A stretch of 64,000 bases of DNA from assembly GCA_014621425.1 (NCBI GenBank), contig JAANBB010000210.1, positions 1 through 64,000 of the forward strand, written 5' to 3'. The DNA comes from Cylindrodendrum hubeiense. Taxonomy: Eukaryota; Ascomycota; Sordariomycetes; Hypocreales; Nectriaceae. Position 1 is the first letter of the stretch. Every line of letters begins with the position of its first letter. This document shows, one piece after another, positions 57,722-64,000 of this stretch. The notes beneath the pieces are model-generated. The model saw only the letters and a program-made list of their open reading frames with translations, did not search any database and was not told the DNA's origin. Made by a program: the position numbers and the translations under genes.

Positions 57722-60700
57722 ATGAACGTCGACGAGACTGCCGTGCCCTCGGGCCAGCACTATAGCGGCCGGAACCGCGTTCCCAACATCCATGAATTCG
57801 TCCAACGGCTCGACCGCGAAAAGAAGGAGCGCGATGCCGAGATTGATGAACAGCTTAAGCAGAACAAAGCCCCCAGGGAGGCCAAGGACCACACCAACGC
57901 GCCCGACCCAAAGAAGAGGGACCACCGCAAAGTGCGAGATCCCGTCACGGGAAAAGACGTGGATATTCAAGATGCGGATATTGACTTCGCAGAGGCCGTG
58001 GATAACCCTCAGGTATGTCATGCCGACGAAGAACTTGGCAAGCTGCGAGCGGAATTGACTCGACCCGTGTAGTTGTCCATCCCCAACGAAAATCTAGGAA
58101 AATCTGCCACGATTGCAACCTCATCGAAGCAGTCTGGCGAAGAATATCGCCACGCTCAAGATGTCACAGCACCTCCAGACGTCCAAGCGGGCGCGACCTC
58201 TGACGTTCCAATCAGGAGCGAAAAGACGTCGGTCCTCTTCTACAAAACGCCTTCAGTCAGCTATGAACCTATGTTTGAGATCCTTGAGCAGCGTGCCAAT
58301 GTGCTCTGCGTCGGAATTTTCATCGCCATTGTCTTCATGGGCAAGATGTTCGGCGGTCGACTGTTAGGCCTTGTGCCTTTGGCACTCTGCATTACCTCTG
58401 GCGTCTTCCTCTGGGTCAAGGATCTGATCCGTCAGGGCAGAGATTTGGAATGGTCGAGCGAGCAAGAGCGTGGCGAGACGGCGACGGCGAATCTGATTCC
58501 AGAGTCGGTCGAGTGGATGAACACGATGCTGGGTATTGTCTGGGGTCTGGTCAATCCAGAGATGTTTGCTGGCATTGCCGATACGTGAGTTTAGAGCACC
58601 ATCGCTACAAATACAGTGTTGCTAATGAAAAACAGCCTTGAGGATGTCATGGCGGCATCAGTCCCCGGTGTCATCGACAATGTGCGCGTGGCAGACATCT
58701 CCCAGGGCAACAATCCCATCCGAATTCTCAACATGCGAGCCCTGCCCGACTCCCACGTCCAGGACATCAAGGACGAACTGCATAAACAAAATGAGAAGAA
58801 TACCGACCCGGAAGAGCTAGCTGCCAACGAGCAGGCCGGCTCTTTCTACAACATGGAGGTCTCGATCGCCTACCACGCCAAACCCTCTGGCGGGGACATT
58901 GCCTCAAAGGCACGCAACATGGGCATGCAGCTCGTGTTTTATCTCGGCATCAAGGGACTCTTCGGTGTACCCTTGCCCATCTGGGTTGAGCTGATTGGCC
59001 TCGTTGCCACTGCTCGAGTTCGCGTCCAGCTAACTCCCGACCCACCATTCCTCAAAACTATGACTTTCACTCTCATGGGCCTTCCAAAGGTCCAGGCTGG
59101 ATGCACGCCAATGATCGAAAAGGGCGTTAACATCCTCAACCTTCCTCTTATCTCGAATTTTGTGAATTGGGCTATTGGTGCTGCCGCATCCATGTATGTT
59201 GCTCCCAAGAGCATGACACTCGACTTGAGCAAGATGCTCCAAGGTGACGACATCAAGAAGGAGACACTTGCTCTAGGTGTTCTGTTTATCCGAATTCATA
59301 AGGCAGTTGGTCTTAGCAAGCAGGATCAGCGTGGCAGCAAGGGCGGAGGCTCAGACCCATACATCACCATCAGCTGGAGCAAGTTTGGCAAGCCTCAGTT
59401 CTGCACTCGAGTTATTCAAGACGACCTCAATCCCGTCTTCGAGGAAAGTTGTGGGCTTCTTGTCACAGCCGATCTCTTAAAGGCAGATGAGCAACTTTCC
59501 GTTGAACTGTGGGACAGCGACCGCTCCTCGGCCGACGACGTTGTCGGCAAAGTTGAGCTTAGTATCCAGAAACTGATCCAGCACCCTGGAAAGATGTTCC
59601 CCCAGGTCTCAAAACTTAGGGGCGTGAAGGCGGAAAGTGAGATGCCCGGCGAGCTTCACTGGGAGGTGGGCTTCTTCGGTAAGACGCAATTCCGCAAGGC
59701 ACTGCGCACCGATGGAAGAGACTTGAATTTACCCAAGGAGCTCAGCCATAAGCCCGAGCTCCAGGAGGAGAAGGGCACCATCGATACCAAGGAAGAAGAT
59801 GATGTCATCCACACTCCCCCGGACCCACTGTGGCCCTCTGGCATTCTCAGTGTTGTTGTCCACCAAATTGTTGGCCTCGAAATGGCTAATATCAAGGGAT
59901 CCAACGGCAAGAGGAAAGGCAGAGAATATGAGCCGGCTCGACCTGAGGCTGGTCCGGTGAAAGAGGAACAGAGCAAGGCACTGCCAAGCTCATATTGCAC
60001 TATCATGGTTAACGATGACCTGGTTTACAAGACAAGAACTAAGGTCGTATCTTCTCAGCCTATCTTTAATGCTGGGACGGAAAGATTTGTTCGAGACTGG
60101 CGATCCTGCATCGTCACTGTCGCAGTTCGCGACTCGCGAAACCGACAGCACGACCCGATCATTGGTGTGGTACCTCTGAGGCTTGGCGACATCATGCAAA
60201 CCAGCAGCGAGTCTACTCGTTGGTACCCTCTTGACGGAGGTATTGGGTTTGGACGAATTCGCATCTCGCTACTGTTCCGCTCCGTCGAGCTCAGGCTCCC
60301 GCCTCCCCAGCTCGGCTGGGACATTGGCACCTTTGAGTTCCTCCCCGATGCCATTAGTACCACAAGCTATGCGCCCTCTGAGAAAGTCAGGCTTCGGCTG
60401 CGGACTGGAGGCTCTTCTGCGAATATTAAGAAGAATGCTTCCGTTCGTGAGGGCGACGGAATCAAATTTGATATTAGCGGCCATGAGGCGGGCGGCCAGC
60501 TTCGACTCCCCGTTCGCCACCGCTACAGCTCACCAATTTTCTTCGAATTCTACCCATCTGGCAAGCGAAACCCTGATGCTTTTGCCGCATTGTGGCTGCT
60601 GCAGTTAGTTGATGGGGAAGAAAAGGAGTTTGACATTCCGGTTTGGAAATGCAACAACGCGTTGCGACTCTCACAAAACTACATCACGGAGCAGAATTTC

Positions 60701-61447
60701 CAGTCCATCCCCGATATGGATATACAGGAGATTGGTCGTGTTCGATTCCGTGGTAGATTCTCAGCTGGAACTGATTCTGATCACATCAAATTTGTGAGCT
60801 CCAACGACTCCCGCGAGACTATTGAGGCATGGGAGGCTTGCTATGCTGAAGGTGTGCGTCAGCAAGAAGTTCATGCCGAGGTCCCTGAAGGAATTCAGAA
60901 ACTTCATGATGAGTCTTTAACTCAAGGTCGTGATATTCTCGCCCAGGCAGACGAGAAGGACAAGGACCGGTGGTTGGCCAAGGATGGTACAGACTGGAGT
61001 GGAGCTTTTGGAGAGGATCCTTCTACTCTCATGGCAAAGCAGGACGGCGCTCCAGAAGAGAGTGAGGAGTACGACGACTTCGACGAAGATGACAATGATG
61101 ATGACCCAGACCTCGGAATTCAGGACGCGGAAACAGATCCGTCAATTCCATCCGAGGACAGCCGCCAATCTGTGGACGGCCGCCCATCTGGGGAGAGCTA
61201 CGCAACTGGCACCACAAGCGGGTCACAGAAGAGCAATGGGAGCACCAGCAGCATGAATCCGATCAAGAAATACAAGGATTATCGAGAGCGCAGCCGAGAT
61301 TTGCATCGCAAGCACAGAGGCCTGATGCAGTGGCGCCCGCTGCGGAATGCGCAGTTCGCTAAGGACGAGGCCATGTTTGCAGTCCGCAAGGTTAAAAATC
61401 TCGGAGCACTCGATGGAAGGAAGCCGGATGTTGAAACTGAGGCATAA
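57722..61447 (+). CDS. Mug190/tricalbin-like SMP and C2 domain protein
   Basis: Three exons read 57722-58012, 58073-58584 and 58636-61447, giving 1204 residues. A charged N-terminus precedes a membrane hairpin at about 174-215, as in ER-anchored tethers. An SMP lipid-transfer domain covers about 241-470. C2A begins near 479 with the calcium-binding Asp of SDPY and WDSDRSSADD, so calcium or phospholipid binding is likely. C2B begins near 668 and contains a basic, Pro-rich insert. The tail has an acidic run (DFDEDDNDDD) and a basic end. It resembles fission yeast Mug190 and the tricalbins, which hold the ER against the plasma membrane and move lipids. This is a conserved housekeeping-type gene and marks the end of the accessory stretch. 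The exact symbol is not assigned. Confidence 0.92.
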
Positions 61448-61777
61448 GATGGGTGTTCATTTCCTTTCGTTCGGGTTTCGGGGCTGGTTAAGGTTGGCTG
61501 GTTCCGGTTCAAGGAAGGCCTCAAATTATTGAATGACGCAAAAGCAAGCTGTATGACTTCCTATGTTTTGTATGATTACCACTCTCTCAAGTTTTATCTC
61601 TGTAAATCATCATTTTAGTACACATTGCTATGTCCAAATATCGCTTTGCATGATATCGCGCTGTTATTTGTTAGAAACTCATACCCAGCCGATAGTGAAA
61701 TGTTTGTCAATTCATGAATGACGAGGTGCCTTTTTAATATACAGTTATCAATGAAAATCTAAACTTGGAGGCAGTGT

Positions 61778-62657
61778 CTAGAATTTCTCCTCGTATTGGT
61801 AGTATGCTGCCCGGTTGAGAATCTCCTCGCAATCCTCCCAAATTCTGCGCCTATTGCGCAGCCCTTTAAACCGACCCTGAGAAATAGCGAGCGTGATTTC
61901 TTTATAAAGCTGGAACCAATCCGTGTTGCTAGCATCCAGAAGGGTGGCAGGTTTTGGGACAATCTTGGGGCACGGGGTAGCCGGCAAGCTGGCAATTTCG
62001 TCTCGTATGCGAGTAGCAGCCTCTTCGTTGCTACCTCACACCTCTGACAAGCGATCATTCAACTCATGAATCCGCTTCTGCCTGACCTTTTCTGGTTTTT
62101 GGAGTTCAGTTGCCGTGACTGTTGTCCAAAACGAACAATCGAGCGATGCCAGGCTTCCCATAGCCACGGCCTTTCTTTGAGCGTCAGGCGCGAGGCGAGT
62201 CGAAGGGCTGCAATGTCGGTCGATTCCAACTCCATCGCAGTCATCATTCTTATTTCCTGGGGCAAATTGGAAAATACGTCGGAAGATCTGACGGCATCAC
62301 TCGCTGAGTCGTCACTCGCCGTGGTTGTCGGTCCAGGGTATGCCGCTGAACCCCAGACCCCCAGACTAGATTACGACGTAGCCAATAAGCGATAAAATTC
62401 ACCAATCAGGCTTTTATCCTGAATGTGATGTTCCGTTCAGCCTGTCGCACTAGCGCAGCTAGAACCTTTTTCTCTTCCTCTATTCGCAGGAGACTTGAGA
62501 GAATAGCCGACGTTGGGTCAAGGTCCTGGCAGACAGGAGTACGGTGGCACATTAGACAAGGCCCGCCAAAGTGCAATAACTCAAAATCCGGAAATTGGAA
62601 GATGCAGATCCACTCACATGCATTATGAACTGCGTACGAGTCGTACATTGCTTTCAT
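61778..62657 (-). pseudogene. Broken F-box family gene
   Basis: Three minus-strand blocks in different frames keep the order of a fungal F-box family. The first (62657-62406) has VHNACEW, C-L-M-C-H-R-T and a helix with LSSLLRIEEEKKVLAAL. The second (to 62059) has the F-box LPQEIRMMTAMELESTDIAA. The third (61987-61778) has DWFQLYKEITLA and RFKGLRNRRRIWEDC. Between blocks one and two there is a frame change and an in-frame stop near 62370, with no fitting intron; between two and three only a weak acceptor exists. F-box proteins recruit targets to SCF ubiquitin ligases. I read this as a decayed gene, or one damaged by sequence errors. Confidence 0.5.
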
Positions 62658-62875
62658 TAATATCTAAAAAATTCATATCAATTTCTTTGACAGTGGGAAA
62701 GGCTGGTCTTCGCTTCACTAGATGTCTCGTACGTGCCTCGTACGGTCAATCTAGCTACTGACCTAGAACACCACGAGAAGGTGCCAGCCGTCGTCCTAGG
62801 TCAGCCAGATCAGATCTGACTGACGCCTCCACACAAGGCCACTTGACCAAGGCTTCGCAGGCTGTGCAGGTGAAG

Positions 62876-62905
62876 GTGTATGTGTATGTGTATGTGTATG
62901 TGTAC
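62876..62905 (+). repeat. TGTGTA hexamer microsatellite
   Basis: About five tandem copies of TATGTG/TGTGTA, just downstream of the second Cys-rich gene. Confidence 0.8.
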
Positions 62906-62943
62906 GCGGCAGTGAGAGAAAGAAATGTTATACGTACGAGAAG

Positions 62944-63694
62944 CTATTCCAGGGTGACAGGGTCGTCTTGGGTTCCTTCCTCGTCCAGCTCAATCGGCTC
63001 GTCTGCGGATGCTCCCGGTACATCCTCAATCAGAGCGATCGGCCTTTCTCGGGAGCCCAAACCGCTGCCAGAGCCGCCGTTGCGTACACCTGCTGGCACC
63101 ACTGAGTCTCTTCCGGAGCACCTAACAGCGCGATCCGGCCACTTGCAATTGCCGCAGCAGCCACCGAAGTGACCCGGAAGACGCATGCAGTAGGGGAAGG
63201 GACTTGCGTACGCATCCGAATCCATGCGCATCTTGACAAGGCAAGACGAGCACGGAGTTGGAGGAAGAATGCCTCGACTCTGGATGAGCAAGGCATTCAC
63301 GTACGAGTCCCTGTGACTCAAGACCTGCTCAAGTCTAATCCGGCCAGCTATGAACTGAAACGGACGACCTGGTAGGTCAAGGACACCGCGCTGAAGTGCG
63401 TTGTGTACGTACGGCCGAAGTTGCCGACCGCTAATGTCAACCTGGAGAAGGCGACGTTCACGGGGCACGCGTACGAGACTCAGTGGGACAGACTAGATAC
63501 TGGTTAGTTATCGTACAGGGCAGGAAGTGAGGAAGGATATGACTGACGGTCCCGCGAGGCTGGCCCTCGTTGTTGTTGTTGTTGTTGTTGTTGCTGTTAC
63601 TGCTGCTGTGAACACTGTGGTCAGCGCTTCTGACTTTGTCTCGTACGGGGAAATCGAAAGGGAGATACGGGCTCATGATGACTGGAAGGCTCAT
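62944..63694 (-). CDS. Cys-rich DUF3716-like protein, second copy
   Basis: Two exons, 63694-63548 and 63492-62944, give 231 residues; Met7 is an alternative start. The N-terminus has a run of eight Asn coded by a GTT/AAC microsatellite. The central part reads LIQSRGILPPTPCSSC, then a Cys in FPYC and GGCCGNCKW with a last Cys, matching the Cys spacing of the protein at 12311-12778. I take it as the fungal DUF3716 domain (from memory). The C-terminus is acidic (DEPIELDEEG). It is probably nuclear or cytosolic and zinc binding; function unknown. The intron donor GTCAGT is slightly unusual but the joined frame is clean. Confidence 0.65.
63569..63593 (+). repeat. GTT trinucleotide microsatellite coding poly-Asn
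   Basis: Eight tandem triplets, read on the minus strand as Asn codons in the N-terminus of the Cys-rich protein. Confidence 0.85.
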
Positions 63695-63767
63695 GTTAGC
63701 TAGTGGTCGTACATATCATAGAAGGACTCGTACATACTGGTGGTGGTGGTGTTGTTGCTGTTGTTGC

Positions 63768-63799
<32 letters not shown>

Positions 63800-64000
63800 C
63801 TGCTGCTGATGATGATGATGATGTGATAAAAAGGTCAAAGATGCAGAGATTTAGGCTACAGCTTTAGTATTCAGGCTTCATTGTGTACAGCTGGCTGCCA
63901 GCTGGCTGCAAGCTGCTATTCGTACAGTCATTTTGCTTAATTAGCAAAAAAACAATTGATCAAGTTGGGAATTGAACCTTCAATCTCAAAAAGAAATCAT
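63695..64000. other. Right edge, upstream of the Cys-rich gene
   Basis: Contains a compound microsatellite and AT-rich DNA. The last bases look a little like a tRNA T-arm but do not fold. No gene seen. Confidence 0.4.
63739..63824 (+). repeat. Compound TGG/TTG/CTG/ATG microsatellite
   Basis: About 86 bp of mixed trinucleotides that change from TGG to TTG/CTG to ATG. It lies just upstream of the Cys-rich gene and could be its 5' leader. Confidence 0.85.

Larger units (their letters stand above)
62633..63925. repeat. CGTAC-rich stretch
   Basis: About 15 CGTAC words occur in 1.3 kb (for example 62633, 62642, 62728, 62739, 62933, 63083, 63207, 63300, 63408, 63470, 63512, 63642, 63708, 63729, 63921), often within TCGTAC or CGTACGAG. 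Random expectation is one to two. They fall in coding, intron and flanking DNA alike. Confidence 0.7.

Noticed and set aside
63940..64000. tRNA-like T-arm (GGTTCAATTCC on the minus strand) at the right edge
   Set aside because: The stem bases do not pair properly and the rest lies outside the window.

Overview
The window looks like nuclear DNA of a filamentous ascomycete (Pezizomycotina, probably a Sordariomycete). Genes carry short 50-150 nt GT-AG introns, spacing is wide, and the families are typical of these fungi: a non-reducing polyketide synthase, an AflR-like Zn2Cys6 regulator, NmrA-like and GFA proteins, Mug190-type C2 protein, small secreted proteins, and F-box and Cys-rich families. 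The species cannot be named from the sequence. No virus, CRISPR array, rRNA or convincing tRNA was seen. All exon joins were inferred by eye from splice sites and reading frame.

Layout. 1-6 kb: the 3' part of a wall- or membrane-anchored protein built of nine His/Cys repeats, an NmrA-like protein and a four-helix membrane protein. 7.7-24.3 kb: a compact aromatic polyketide cluster. It holds a P450 (-), an MFS exporter (+, divergent from the P450), a small Cys-rich protein (-), an O-methyltransferase (-), an AflR-like regulator (-), and a 2197-residue SAT-KS-AT-PT-ACP-ACP-TE synthase (+, divergent from the regulator). 24-36 kb: accessory DNA with a two-helix membrane protein, a degenerate zinc-finger protein, a frameshifted NAD(P)-binding gene, an SDR, a Zn2Cys6 factor and several inverted repeats. 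36.6-42 kb: a GH78 alpha-L-rhamnosidase and a sugar transporter sharing one promoter. 42-56 kb: gene-poor DNA with a Thr-rich secreted protein, a large lineage-typical protein of unknown function and a 59-residue secreted peptide. 56-64 kb: a GFA-domain protein, a Mug190/tricalbin-like lipid-transfer protein, a broken F-box gene, and a second Cys-rich protein in a stretch full of microsatellites and CGTAC words.

How the genes fit together. In the cluster the synthase would build and release a naphthalene- or naphthopyrone-type aromatic core, the methyltransferase would cap a phenol, the P450 would oxidise or couple it, the MFS protein would export it, and the AflR-like factor would switch the set on. 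The rhamnosidase and sugar transporter form a separate sugar-scavenging pair. Several genes need one-base changes at homopolymers to read through, which suggests base-calling errors or recent decay and affects how far the models can be trusted.
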